Source: Portulaca oleracea | Lineage: Eukaryota; Streptophyta; Magnoliopsida; Caryophyllales; Portulacaceae | DNA: 64,000 nt | Reading direction: 5' to 3' | Assembly: GCA_029582165.1 (NCBI GenBank) | Contig: CM055869.1 | Span: 57,051,518-57,115,517 of the forward strand | In this document: positions 48,101 through 58,485 of the stretch, piece by piece | Layout: the number at the start of each line of letters is the position of its first letter | Numbering within the stretch: position 1 is the first letter of the stretch | The notes under the pieces: generated by a model | What the model was told of the DNA's origin: nothing | The model's input: the letters and a program-made list of their open reading frames with translations, nothing else | Database searches by the model: none | Made by a program: the position numbers and the translations under genes

Positions 48101-49142
48101 AGTAGTGCTTTCAAGTGGTTATAAGATCAATGAATCGGATAAGTGCATATACTCTAAGTTTGAGAATGGAAAAGGGGTGATTATATGCCTATACGTTGAT
48201 GACATGTTGATCTTCGGGACCGACATGGAACAAGCTAATAAGACCAAAGAATTTCTATCCTCAAAGTTCTCTATGAAGGACATTGGTGAAGCGGATGTAA
48301 TTCTTGGTATTAAGATCATTAGAAATAATGATAAGATAATTTTATCTCAAGAGCATTACATTGAGAAAATATTGAACAAGTTTGGAGATGATAAGTTATA
48401 TTCAGCGGTAACTCCATATGATTCAAATAAGAAACTAGAGAAAAATTTGGGTTCTCCGATTAATCAACTTGAGTATGCTAAGTTGATTGGAAGTCTCATG
48501 TATGCTATGACAAGTATAAGGCCAGATATTGCTTATGCAATTGGTATGTTAAGTAGGTTTACAAGTAATCCGAGTAATATGCATTGGTTTGCAATTCGGA
48601 GAGTATTAAGATATTTAGCTGGTACTAAAAGTTATCAACTCACATATAAAGGAGAACCTTCGGTATTAGAAGGTTATTCGGACGCAAGTTGGATTAATAA
48701 AGGAGATTTCTCTTCTACCAGTGGATGGGTGTTCCTTTTAGGAGGTGGAGCGGTTTCTTGGGGTTCTAAGAAACAAGCTAACATAGCTGACTCCACTATG
48801 TCTTCGGAATTAGTAGCATTATATGTTGCTTGTAAGGAAGCGGAGTGGTTAAGGAACTTATTATTGGAAATACCGGTTTGGTATAAGCCAATGGCTCCTG
48901 TCTCAATTCATTGTGATAGCAAGTCTACTCTTGATGTAGTATATAGTCATGTCTATAATGGCAAGTCAAGGCATATTGGTTTAAGACATGCTTACATACA
49001 TCAACTTATAAGGGATGGAGTAGTGACTCTAAGTTATGTCAAATCAAAAGAAAATATAGCCGATTCTTTAACCAAAGGATTGACTAAAGATTTGATAATA
49101 AGTACTTCAAAGGGGATGGGTTGTAGCTCAAAGCACTACTAA
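45114..49142 (+). pseudogene. copia-2 gag-pol polyprotein, one amber codon
   Basis: Frame of 1,342 codons from ATG 45114 (MASLRDMSS) to the stop at 49140-49142. Domains: gag; zinc knuckle CWECGKPGHTKREC (about 45897-45938); protease region, where the usual DSG-type motif reads DSKRP (about 46080), probably damaging; pre-integrase HARLGHVN and CKTCM; integrase core with DDYSRY and TPQQNEVAERK; RT with the intact active site YVDD (48192-48203); RNase H with DASWIN and CDSKSTLD. A single TAG (46353-46355) lies where the sister element has Lys. It is 12 codons shorter than the sister in gag. Readthrough would be needed for any full product. Confidence 0.92.
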
Positions 49143-49717
49143 TCGCAAGAAAGACTCAACTTTACGAATTGGAATACCACCAATTTCTAAAGTTCAAATG
49201 AGTACGGAGTTGCTTAAATTAGTAGGAAGCATCGATTTTATCCCAAGGACAAGTGATGCTTAAAAATCTGTAAAGACAAGAGGATGAGTATTAGTACTCT
49301 TAATAGATTTTGTGGAAAGCCTAATTACAGGGGTGGTATAATTACAAACTCTACCTATGTAAGTGTAATGTGTGGCCGCATAAAGGAACTATGAGCTAAA
49401 GTTCCGAAACACTTATGAAGGATAAGGACACAAGGCCGGATAATAGTGTCGAGGTATTTACACTCAAGATTTAAAATATTTGTGTGTTATGAGTATAGTT
49501 GGTCAATATAAATCCAAAGTTCAAAGCTATGTGTACTTTGTGATTTGGATACAATTTTGGCTCATATACACTAATTGAAAAGTTTAAAGAGTAATCTACT
49601 TTTCATTAGGCATATGTTTTTAAGGATTCTCTGGTGATTATATGTTAAGGTATATCTCAAATAGCGGGGGTATAATCCTCTTAAGTAAAGTTATTTCAAG
49701 GCTTTTATATACTCTTG
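49143..49717 (+). other. 3' untranslated internal region of copia-2
   Basis: Non-coding, matching 23346-23917 of the sister element. Confidence 0.6.
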
Positions 49718-49731
49718 AAATAGCGGGGGAT
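49718..49731 (+). other. Polypurine tract of copia-2
   Basis: AAATAGCGGGGGAT, interrupted by one C, abuts the 3' LTR. Confidence 0.7.
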
Positions 49732-50421
49732 TGTTGGATATATTTCAAGAGTATAAGACAATTATATAGCCTAAAGAATTAAGTATATTAAGTATAACGA
49801 TCATATATAAGTGAAACAACAAGAATATGATCAACACGGGTGAAACAGGAAGCAACACAGGTCGTGTTGTCTTCCAGAGAGCAAGGAAACAAAACCTGCA
49901 CTCAACACGGGTCGTGTTGAGCCAACACGAACCGTGTTGATTTCACACTGGTCGTGTTGAAGGCAGGATTGTATTAATTGCTAACGGCTATATGATTTTG
50001 TGTAATTAGTGCTTGATATCGTCATTAAGCACGATTATGCTGAGATTACAACAGCTATATGACTTGACTTGGTCAAGGTCATATTAAGGACATAATCTCA
50101 TCATTAAGGCTCTTGATTACCCTTTGACTAGGGTATCCTAAGTGGGTGGTAATCTCCTATAAATAGGAGACATCCTAGGCTATTTGAGACACACCATTCT
50201 AAGCTAATCACAACCTCATTCTTGTTTAGACTGCAGCTATACTAGAGTGATTCAAGTGAGAATCTATTTCTTGAGTGTTACAAGTGCTAAGTTTTATCCC
50301 TTTGAACATTTACGGTATAGTAAATAGTTCTTAAGGAAAGTGAGTACTAGGCCACAACTCTTAGCGTTATCCAAGCGAGTTTCCATTGTTCTATATACCG
50401 TTTACTCCCTTTCCACCAACA
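49732..50421 (+). repeat. 3' LTR of copia-2
   Basis: 690 bp, nearly identical to the 5' LTR and retaining the primer-complementary stretch (50321-50335), which suggests a fairly recent insertion. Confidence 0.95.
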
Positions 50422-50944
50422 AAATATGGAGCATAGTGATTCATTATAAGGGTTAGTGTATTTGGTGTTCAATATGCAGGACCGACATGAGCATGTTTGA
50501 GTGTACGTAGATGTTTTGCATGATCTAGTAGTCTAGTAACTTTGTAACACTTAAATTGTATGTCAATATGTGAGGGTTCAAAGGATTTGCTCCTTGATTG
50601 ATATTAAACTACGATCATTTATTTATCTTTTGTTAACTATAGCTGGGATCCAACAAAAAAATTAGAAAACCTCATGAACAAGTTTTAGGTATCTATTATA
50701 TTAATTTAGACTAGTTTTCGGCGATTCTTTGATCATACTTATTGTCAGCTATTTGCCCTACTGATATGAGTTATAGTTATTAGTACGATTGTCTCTATTA
50801 AAATCATTTCAACTATGCATAGTAATATTTGTGCATTTATTGAGAATCTATTGTACACATAAGACAATTTGAGTTAACAAAATGGTTAAGTTTCGTAAAT
50901 TGATGAATGTGTTAACGTATCTTGGTTTCCTAGGATCTATTGTA

Positions 50945-51912
50945 ACGACGTCCGCTCATTTCTCCCTATGGCCAACACTTGGACGTTAGATCAGCTGGCA
51001 CAAGCTTATGTGCGCGAGATAGTTTGCCTTCATGGAGTTCCTAGCTCTATAGTGTCAGGAAGAGACACCAGATTTCAGTCTGGATTCTGGAAGAGGTTAC
51101 AAGAAGCCTTCGGGACGAAGCTCAAATTCAGCACCGCGTTCCACCTAGCAACGGATGGTCAAACGGAAAGGACGATCCAAACCCTTGAGGACATGCTGAG
51201 GGCATGTGCTCTGGATTTTAAGGATTCGTAGGGTGATGAATTGATTTTAATCGAGTTTTCTTACAATAATAGTTTCCATACTAGCATTGGAATGTCACCT
51301 TTCGAGGCGTTGTATGGGAGACGATGCAGGACTCCCTTGTGCTGGCAGGACATTGATGAAGCACTTACAATTGGACTCGACTTAATTCAAGCTACAACTC
51401 AGAAGATTAGGGTGATTCAAGATAGGATGAAGGTTGCTCAGAGTCGTCAAAAGAGTTATGCTGACCGGAGGCGGAGACCTTTGGAATTCGAGGTAGGGGA
51501 ACATGTGTTTCTGCGGGTTTCACCCACCAAAGGAGTCACAAGATTTGGTCAATCAGGAAAACTGATACCAAGGTACATCGGACCATACCCTATTCTAGAG
51601 CGCATAGGGGAGGTGGCTTACAAGTTGCAATTACCAGGAGACCTATCTAGAGTGCACAACGTGTTCCACGTGTCGCGATTCTGGAATCGCCCACGACCCG
51701 CTCATGTGATCGAGCCAGAACCGCTGCAACTAAGAGAAGATCTGACCTAGGAGGAGCAGCCGATTGAAATTTTGGACCGTATGGAGAAACAGCTTCGAAG
51801 AAAGACAGTCCCTCTAGTAAAGGTGTGATGGGCAAACCATGCCACAACAAAAGCCACATGGGAGACCGAGGAGGAGATGCGATCGAAGTACCCACAACTC
51901 TTTAACGCCTAA
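50945..51912 (+). pseudogene. Ty3/gypsy integrase C-terminal half, pseudogene
   Basis: Integrase joins element DNA to the host chromosome. The segment begins inside the catalytic core (SAHF, then ANTWTLDQLAQAYVREI), continues with GVPSSIVSGRDTRFQSGFW and TDGQTERTIQTLEDMLR, then EALYGRRCRTPLCW and the C-terminal GPYPILERIGEVAYKLQLP. It ends with a short chromodomain-like tail (about 51780-51912), as in chromoviruses. Breaks: one base lost near 50958, a TAG in place of Trp near 51229, TAG at about 51748 and TGA in the tail. The N-terminal zinc domain is absent. Confidence 0.88.
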
Positions 51913-52085
51913 GGTACGTCGAGTTTCGAGGACGAAACTCCTTTTAAGAGGAGAATGATATAAAACCCTGAGTCGAGGTAGCTGGCCCCGTTAGTTTAGT
52001 AAGTTGTTTCGGTCAGTCTTAGCTTAAGTTTTGGTTAGTCTTAGCTTAAGTTTCGAGGACGAAACTTCTTTTAAGAGGGGAATGA
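51913..52085 (+). repeat. Duplicated polypurine tract region
   Basis: The block TTTCGAGGACGAAAC, then CTTTTAAGAGG and GAATGATRTAAAA, occurs twice, at about 51921-51967 and 52050-52093. The second copy leads into the LTR. This looks like a local duplication of the plus-strand primer and LTR start. Confidence 0.7.
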
Positions 52086-52349
52086 TGTAAAAACCCGAAA
52101 ACTCTAATATGTTTATCGTTACATGGTATGTTTGACTCCGTTACTCTGTGAAATTTTCTGTGATTATATTATCTTGACACTTACACTTGAGTTCGTAGGA
52201 CCGCGGAGAGACTAACAAGGGTAAAATAGTCATTGTGTGCATGGGGACGTTGCATGGTAGAAGGGGTAGATTGGTAAATTGCGATATTATAGTTGCTAGT
52301 TGCTGCTATTATTATTACTAATATTATTATGGTTATCAGCAGCAGTAGT

Positions 52350-52383
<34 letters not shown>

Positions 52384-54925
52384 TATTATTATTATTATTA
52401 TTATTAGTATTACCATGATTATTACTCTAAGTAGTAATTGTCAGTGGGGTTGTGGCATTATCATTATTATTATAGTATTATCATTATTATTAGTAGTAAG
52501 AATAATATTACTTAACTCCCTAACCCAAGTGTAACTCTCCCTAATCCAAGGTTAATCCCCCTTAACCCAATAACCCTTAGTCGAGTAACCGAAACCCCAG
52601 TACCGACCCCCTTTGTTCCCATTCTATCATTTTCATGGCTATCCTTCTTTCTATCATTCTCTAACCTCCACAAACAATCACCATCAACCTTCATCAACCG
52701 CAGCACCACTAATTGACCACCGTCATTCTTGTCGGATGCCACCAGAAGCACCACCGCAGCGCGCACCATTATGTCGTCGCCACCGCCAAGTTTCCTCCAC
52801 CATCTCACCGTCGTTCTCTTGTAATAGTAAGCCCTAAACCTTGTTCTACTTGTGTTATGATTAAGTTCCATGCTACGCCCCTACTATGGCTAGGTTGTTT
52901 GTTTGTTTTTCCATGGATTAGGTTGGTCTTGAGGGTTTGGGTAGATGTTGATAGTAAGAAACATGAATTCTTGTACATTTGCACCCTCATTGTTGTAGTT
53001 GACACTAGAACTCATGAGTTGGTATTATTTGAAGTGTTTTCCTTCTACTAGAAAGGAAGGAATGGAAGTTAGATAACTCTTGAAAGGAATGCATGAATTT
53101 CTGATTTGGGTAGTGGTCCAGTAAAAGTGAACGTGAGGGTGGTTGTGCGTGGTACTGCAAATGGTAATATGGATGCTTTGTATGTGAGTTTGATAACAAT
53201 TTGGGTGAATTAATTCTGGAGTATTAGGAGTAGTGTAGTGAGCATCCTTTTACCCGAGTTAGGTGTGTATGTGTCAAGTTGGAGCCTTGGATAAATTAAT
53301 TATGGAAAAGTTGGTAGTGTAAAATAAGAATCGAGCCATTTTGAGACAGATTTAATGTGTCGTAGTTAAACATGTACCATTAATTGTGTAGTAAGTTTTT
53401 AACCGAGACTTTTGGACTGGAAGTACCCCTAGATGTTAGCTTTCGTAGGAATTTACAGTTCGTGGTTTCGTGGTGTGTAGCCCGGGGTAGGAGTCGTTTA
53501 CCAGGGGCAGGTCAGAACTGGACTGGTTGTATGTTTTGCTAATTCTAGGTCTCTTCAAGGTTGAATTAGGTCTGGTGTTCAACATAAAAGTTTTAGTAGA
53601 CATTCCAACGATTCCAGAACATTAGAGTTTGAATTCAGAGGAGGTCGGTAAGTCAAGTTAGAGACCGAACAACAGGGAGGTAGGGGGCTGTCCAGTTACT
53701 GCTTGCGTGTACGAAGGTTAATTGTACAATTCTTGTACGTAGTGTATTGTTTGTGAGTTTTAGTAAAATTAGGGTTGGATAAACTAGAGGGAGTGTTGTA
53801 CTAACTTCATTAGATCGTCATTAATTTATTAGAACCTATTCTTTATAGGTTCGGATTGGATACCTTTCGAGTAGTGAGCTCAAGTGTGTGATTATTGACT
53901 TGAAGTGACGATCAACAGGTAATGTCTATGCCTTAATTTCCCTTTGGACGCGCTTTACCTTTTTTATTGTATTTAAGTTGTTTGGAAACTGCATCCTGAA
54001 AGGGGACTTTGTGTAAAGTTGATTGTTCGTTTTGAGTGTCATGTTTTAATTCTTTTGATTTTTGGTTAAATAAGAACAATCTTTTTATGAGGTTTTTGAT
54101 GTCTCTTGGGAACTGATATTGGTTGATTGGAAACTTGAAACTTGGAACTTGTTGAGTCTTAAACCGGACTAATAAATCAAGTGAGACTAAATGCGGGTTC
54201 GGGTAGCGTTCCCGGAGACAGGGCGGATCCCTGTAGGGACGTTATCAAGAGATCAGGAAAACCCTGATAGTTTGTGCTAAAAAAAGGTCTTCCCCGGGGT
54301 TAAGCGAGCACGTGTTGTAAATTTTGGATGGTCATCCAGTGTATTGAAATTGAAAGAAAAATTGTGATGAGTTTGTGAAAGTATGGATTGATGGGAGTCT
54401 GTGACTCCGTGTTGAAGGGAGGTTTGTAAACCCCCGCCCGCTTAATAAAAACTGGAATTATCAAGTTGTGTTTGGGTTGGGTGTAAACTACTTTGTAAAA
54501 TGGTTTGAATTATTCTTCTCTTCCCCTAAATTGTTTGAAATGAATTTGTAACCTGTTTTGACAGTTAGGGGTAGACATTATTGAGTTCCCTCTCATGTTT
54601 CAAATGTTTTGTTTTCAGGTACTAATTTCGTTGAAGGGGATGAGAATTAGAAGTGAGGATGCGCTGGTCTTAGGAGATTATTAAATAAACTAGTGTGATT
54701 AAAGTTTGAACTATTGTGGTTGCAGTTTTCTTTCTATGTTGGTTCAAGTTAAAGACAAGTATGTTTGGAGTTGAACAATTATTGGTATTGCCTTGTTTAG
54801 TATAGATGTTAAGTACTATCTTGCCTTGTGTTTCTTCGGAGACACGGCAGTAACGCCCGAAAAAAGTTTGACTTCCACTGTTACCGTTAGTTTGACTGTT
54901 AGAATTGAATTTCCAGGGCGTTACA
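52086..54925 (+). repeat. Long Ty3/gypsy LTR
   Basis: About 2,840 bp from TGTAAAAACCCG to GGGCGTTACA, directly after the polypurine tract, so it is the 3' LTR of the truncated gypsy element. Short open frames around 52512-53200 have no recognisable domain and are not called as genes. It contains a long AT microsatellite at 52351-52407. Confidence 0.65.
52351..52407. repeat. Palindromic (TAA)n-(TTA)n microsatellite
   Basis: A run of TAA repeats passes directly into ATT repeats, forming an almost perfect inverted repeat with arms of about 25 bp that could fold into a hairpin. Confidence 0.9.
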
Positions 54926-54930
54926 GAAAC

Positions 54931-55221
54931 TATAACACCCCAGGTTGTATCGTTAAGTGTGGCTTAAAAGGATTGAAATGACTACTCATATCACCAAGGT
55001 GCAGCTTCATTTATGGTAGCTCATCCGTCGGGAACTCCTCACTTAAGCGTGCTTGGCTGGGAGTAGTCCAAGGATGGGTGACCTCCTTGGAAGTTTCCAG
55101 GGCAGCGTGTAAGCGAGGATGAAGCAAGCTAGAAAGACTCGTGGTGACTTGTGGCGCCAGTCAGCGATCCTTGAAGCAGTTATCGGTTATGTATGCGACC
55201 GGGAGGGGTCGGGGCGTTACA
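54931..55221 (+). repeat. Cassandra-type LTR carrying 5S rRNA sequence
   Basis: About 291 bp, TATAACACCCC...GGGGCGTTACA, a size and terminal sequence fitting LTRs of Cassandra terminal-repeat elements, which are known to carry 5S rRNA sequence and its RNA polymerase III promoter. No second copy or internal region is seen. Confidence 0.65.
54985..55105 (+). ncRNA. 5S rRNA-like segment
   Basis: The 3' two thirds matches plant 5S rRNA well. Box A reads CTTAAGCGTGC (near 55042-55052), the intermediate element lies around GGCTGGGAGTAG, and box C reads GGATGGGTGACC (55072-55083). The 5' third is poorly conserved. It is part of a transposable element, not a 5S rDNA gene; whether polymerase III transcribes it is unknown. 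Confidence 0.65.
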
Positions 55222-55222
55222 T

Positions 55223-55401
55223 CTATGCAACAACAGTACTCTCCATCTCTACCACAAGGGATCCAATAACAAAAAAATTGAAAAGTCAACCTCTTTATTA
55301 CTTATCTTATCTAGTGTAGCGCTCTCAGCCAACTCTAATTGCTCATCTTGCCTTATTGTTAAGAAACTCTCTAGGGTTTTGTAGAGAGGGGGTGTATAAA
55401 C
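55223..55401 (-). promoter_or_regulatory. Promoter-like segment, unit 11
   Basis: TATA-like box at 55394-55401, telo-box at 55371-55379 and the seven-codon MES frame. The composite insertion ends just beyond the stop of that frame. Confidence 0.4.
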
Positions 55402-55776
55402 AAGCAAGGAGTTGGGGAGCTGAAGGTAGTTTAAACGTTTAGGTTAGGTCATTCACCCAAAAATAAATTAGGCAAGCTTAATTATGCAGCATGGGTCTTG
55501 GGTTTTAGAATGCGCTTCAATATATAAATGTTAGTCAATTCTAAGTGAGTCAAATAATGATTTTATCAATTTGGAAATGGAACACTTAATAATTTCAAGT
55601 GTTAAATATAATTTCAATAGAATATCATCATCTTCTACATTTAACATCGAATTCAACATGAGTAGAAAATTATTAAAATGCAATTTTATTTATTTTTGTA
55701 TGCTCTAGCAACCGAATCAATAACCATGGAAAGAAATAATTAATGGAGAATACTTTTGGTATTAGGCCATACGTTT

Positions 55777-56151
55777 TCATAATTTTAAACTCTTATCATC
55801 AATTTGACCATTCTTTTCGCAAAGGTTCCAAATTTCATTGTGTCTCTTCATTATTTCTTCATTCTTCTGTCCGTCATACGCTCCTCTCCTGAATACTGTG
55901 TCAGTGAGGTCATCATGACAAAATCTTCCTGCTTTCGTTAAGAGACCGCAACATTCCTGAGAGACAGGTTGGCTCTTGACAAATACATAGTTATATATTT
56001 TATCGCCACAAAAATTGGTTAGCTTGTGCTCACAACTTATTTCAATTTCTACATCCGGTGAAGGAACAACTTGACTGGTTGCAATACAAAATGTTTCGGT
56101 GATAAAAAGGATGATGGATAACCTTATAATTAAAGAAGTTTTTGAATCCAT
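55777..56151 (-). CDS. Prolamin-like secreted cysteine-rich protein, copy 11
   Basis: Intact 124 residues with signal peptide and all six cysteines, the last copy of the array. Subfamily B by Phe47 and leader type, but it keeps Phe21 as in subfamily A, so it may be a recombinant. Private changes are Ser31, Ser39 just before the first cysteine, Ser60, Phe87 and Glu98. Confidence 0.85.
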   Translation of the reverse strand: MDSKTSLIIRLSIILFITETFCIATSQVVPSPDVEIEISCEHKLTNFCGDKIYNYVFVKSQPVSQECCGLLTKAGRFCHDDLTDTVFRRGAYDGQKNEEIMKRHNEIWNLCEKNGQIDDKSLKL

Positions 56152-56294
56152 GTGGTCTAATGAAATTGGTATTTTATGATTTTTATTTGGATTTTTACTT
56201 TTTTTTTCTATATTTGTTCTAACAAACTGTTTGTAGATATTGAATTAAAATCTACAAAAGTATTGTATGATTATCCTACCCCTAAGAGACTACT

Positions 56295-56302
56295 TATTTA
56301 TA
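56295..56302 (-). promoter_or_regulatory. TATA box of copy 11
   Basis: TATAAATA, 144 bp upstream of the ATG. Confidence 0.7.
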
Positions 56303-56428
56303 GCAAACGCAAGAGCAAAGAAACATAAGAATATATGGACAAAAACGAATTCCCATTTAAGAGAGATTAAAACAAAACTCCTTTTATTTGTTGTTGTTTT
56401 AATAAATACACACATGTATCAATCCGTC

Positions 56429-56479
56429 CATACATACATACATACATACATACATACATACATACATACATACATACAT
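56429..56479. repeat. (CATA)n microsatellite
   Basis: About 12 CATA repeats have expanded only in unit 11, from a short CATACACACATA stretch present in the other units, about 280 bp upstream of the gene. Confidence 0.95.
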
Positions 56480-57302
56480 TAGTTGACCTAATTGATATCA
56501 TTATATATTTGTTTACAAATTTACAAGATATTATTAAATATATATACTTTTATTGATAATAGCTTTTGACATGGTCTTTAAAAAAAGATCATACAAGAAA
56601 AACAATTACAGAATTATAATATTTGTGACGGTATACCCTGAAATTATTACATATAATTAAAAAAGTTATATATGAAAATTTTATCAGTGCATGTTAATTT
56701 TTAACGTTTAGGGCTAGCTATTGTATATATTCAAAAATAATTAACTTTTATGAATTGTTTCTTTTTAAAAGCGATGAAAATGAAAAATTCGATAGGAAAA
56801 ATATAACTTAATTTTCCTACCATGTAATTAGGTTACCTATATATGTCAAATGTGGAGCATAGTGATTCATTATAAGGGTTAGAGTATTTGGTGTTCAATA
56901 TGCAAGACCAGCATATGCATGCTTGAGTGTACGTAGATGTTTTGCATGATATAGTAGTCTAATAACTTTGTAACGCTTAAATTGCATGTCAATATGTGAG
57001 GGTTCAAAGGATTTGCTCCTTGATTGATATTAAATCATGATCATATATTTGTCTTTTGTTTACTAAAGCTGGGATCCGTCAAAAAAATTAGAAAACCTCA
57101 TGAACAATTAGGTATCTATTATATTAATTTAGACTAGTTTTTGGCAATTCTTTTATCATACTTATTGTCACCTTTTTGCCCTACAGGTATGTGTCATAGT
57201 TATTAGTACGATTGTCTCTATTAAAATCTTTTCAACTATGCATAGTTATATTTTTGCATTTATGGAGAATCAACATATATACGTGTCATAGTAATATTTG
57301 TG

Positions 57303-57353
57303 CATTTCTAAAATATGTTTATGCTTTCTTTCAACAACTCCATTTTGTTGTGC
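57303..57353 (-). pseudogene. Tiny Ty1/copia integrase fragment
   Basis: On the minus strand the 50-bp stretch encodes QQNGVVERKHKHILEM, the highly conserved integrase motif of Ty1/copia elements. Nothing recognisable continues on either side. It marks scrambled sequence at the right edge of the array, next to short repeats of array-unit words. Confidence 0.65.
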
Positions 57354-57427
57354 TAATGGAGCTTACATAAAATTACTAGGATTTATGGAGTTGTGTGACA
57401 TTAGCAGCTATTCTTTTTCCTTTATAC

Positions 57428-58425
57428 TGTGAAGAACCCCTGTTAGAACAGAGCAAAGGACATTCACTCAATGCACATCAAGGACATCTATGTCAAACTA
57501 CCTGAAGGACATTGGCACTGCTCAAAGGGTTTTGAAGTGAAAGACAAATGACGACACTTGCTCAGGGAAGTTTTCCATTTAGGCAAGAATCTTTCCTTCT
57601 GCTTTTTACTGTGTGAATAGACTAATTTCATTAGCTACTGTGCAGACAAAATCGAAGATAAAACTTGGAAGGAATTCCCCAGAAGATCTCGCCGAAAAGG
57701 CAAGAATATCCCGACATCGCTGTGAAGAGAAATTGGAGCAAAAACAGAATCCCCTCCAACGGATACAAAGCGCAGCATAATCGATTTAAATAGAAGCATT
57801 CAAGACAAAGAACAGCAACGATTCCACGGAAGAAATCGGGTGATACAAATCAGAAGAGAGCTTCTATTGTGAAATCTTTCTTTGTGAGGAAGGTCGAATT
57901 CTGTGAGAGAATTCGTTCGAGTGAAATCAAAATTCCTTAACGGATTTAGGAATTGAGTTGTGTTGTTTCAATCGAATCCAAGACGGACTTAGGATCGATT
58001 AGAGATTACACAAAATCTGTGTCTGGTGTGTGAGTTTACCCAGAAACTTTGTTATTTGTTTTCAGGTTGTTGAAAAACCCAAGGACATTGACCTTGGGTA
58101 TTTAGTCCGTTCGCTATTCAATTGAAAAGGCCATTTCTATGGCGGTGAAGTTTCATTGCAAGGCCCTTTCATGTAAGCAATAAGAAGCGTCCATTGTAAG
58201 GCTCTTTGTAATACCTAAGGTCCTTTACCTTAGGTTATCTTTCTAATTAAGTGCAATAAAGGAGGTTATTCATTTTATATACTTTGCCCTCTATTTATTC
58301 TATCTCTATTCTGTGTGAAGGAAGTTCTCAGTCTGTTTAGACCGAGAACCTAACGTCCTTGTCAAGTTGTGATTTGTGCAGAAAAGTTCAGTAACCCTAT
58401 TCACCCCCCCTCTAGGGTTCTTTCA
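57428..58425 (+). repeat. 5' LTR of sire-2
   Basis: 998 bp, TGTGAAGAACCCC...TTCTTTCA. It is longer than the sire-1 LTRs by internal differences; the solo LTR at 15642 is a close relative. Confidence 0.92.
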
Positions 58426-58427
58426 AT

Positions 58428-58439
58428 TGGTATCAGAGC
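58428..58439 (+). other. Primer-binding site of sire-2
   Basis: TGGTATCAGAGC, two bases after the LTR, complementary to initiator Met-tRNA. Confidence 0.9.
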
Positions 58440-58485
58440 AAGGTCCACTGAAAAGTCAGAGACTAACCGCTCTGTGGCAAAGATC

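Larger units (their letters stand above)
44405..50421 (+). mobile_element. Complete Ty1/copia retrotransposon (copia-2)
   Basis: 6,017 bp, LTRs of 689 and 690 bp, flanked by the direct repeat AAATA (44400-44404 and 50422-50426). Same family as the minus-strand element at 22643. Gag-pol is one frame with a single stop codon, making this the best-preserved element in the window. Confidence 0.97.
50941..55221 (+). mobile_element. Composite insertion: truncated Ty3/gypsy element plus 5S-bearing LTR
   Basis: 4,281 bp bounded by the direct repeat TCTAT (50936-50940 and 55222-55226), with termini TGTAACG and CGTTACA, a 7-bp perfect inverted match. Removing it restores the array unit exactly. Inside are the end of a gypsy integrase, a long gypsy-type LTR and a 5S-rRNA-like LTR, but no 5' LTR, gag, protease or RT. 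Confidence 0.8.
9110..57300. repeat. Tandem array of about 2.12-kb units carrying prolamin-like genes
   Basis: Eleven units in the same orientation each contain one minus-strand gene. Gene-start spacings are 2116, 2130, 2985, 2117, 2121, 7294, 2114, 1571, 10757 and 12424 bp. Removing the insertions with one copy of their target duplications turns 2985, 10757 and 12424 into 2116, 2125 and 2116. The 1571-bp spacing reflects a deletion of about 545 bp that is also present in unit 7. Intergenic parts of each unit are as similar between copies as the genes, so the array grew by duplication of whole units. The left edge is near 9110; the right edge near 57300 is scrambled. Confidence 0.9.

Noticed and set aside
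52050..52085. Possible hammerhead ribozyme around CGAGGACGAAAC
   Set aside because: The GACGAAAC resembles part of the core, but the CTGATGA half with matching helices is absent, and the sequence is the usual polypurine region of chromoviruses.
52512..53200. Several 60-119-codon frames
   Set aside because: They lie within the long gypsy LTR, overlap on both strands and show no known motif.
54985..55105. A genuine 5S rDNA gene
   Set aside because: The 5' third does not match 5S rRNA, there is no T-run terminator directly after it, and the segment is bounded by LTR-type TA/TG...CA termini.
34233..58439. TGGTATCAGAGC as tRNA gene fragments
   Set aside because: Both occurrences sit two bases after an LTR and are primer-binding sites. 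I recognised no tRNA gene in the window.
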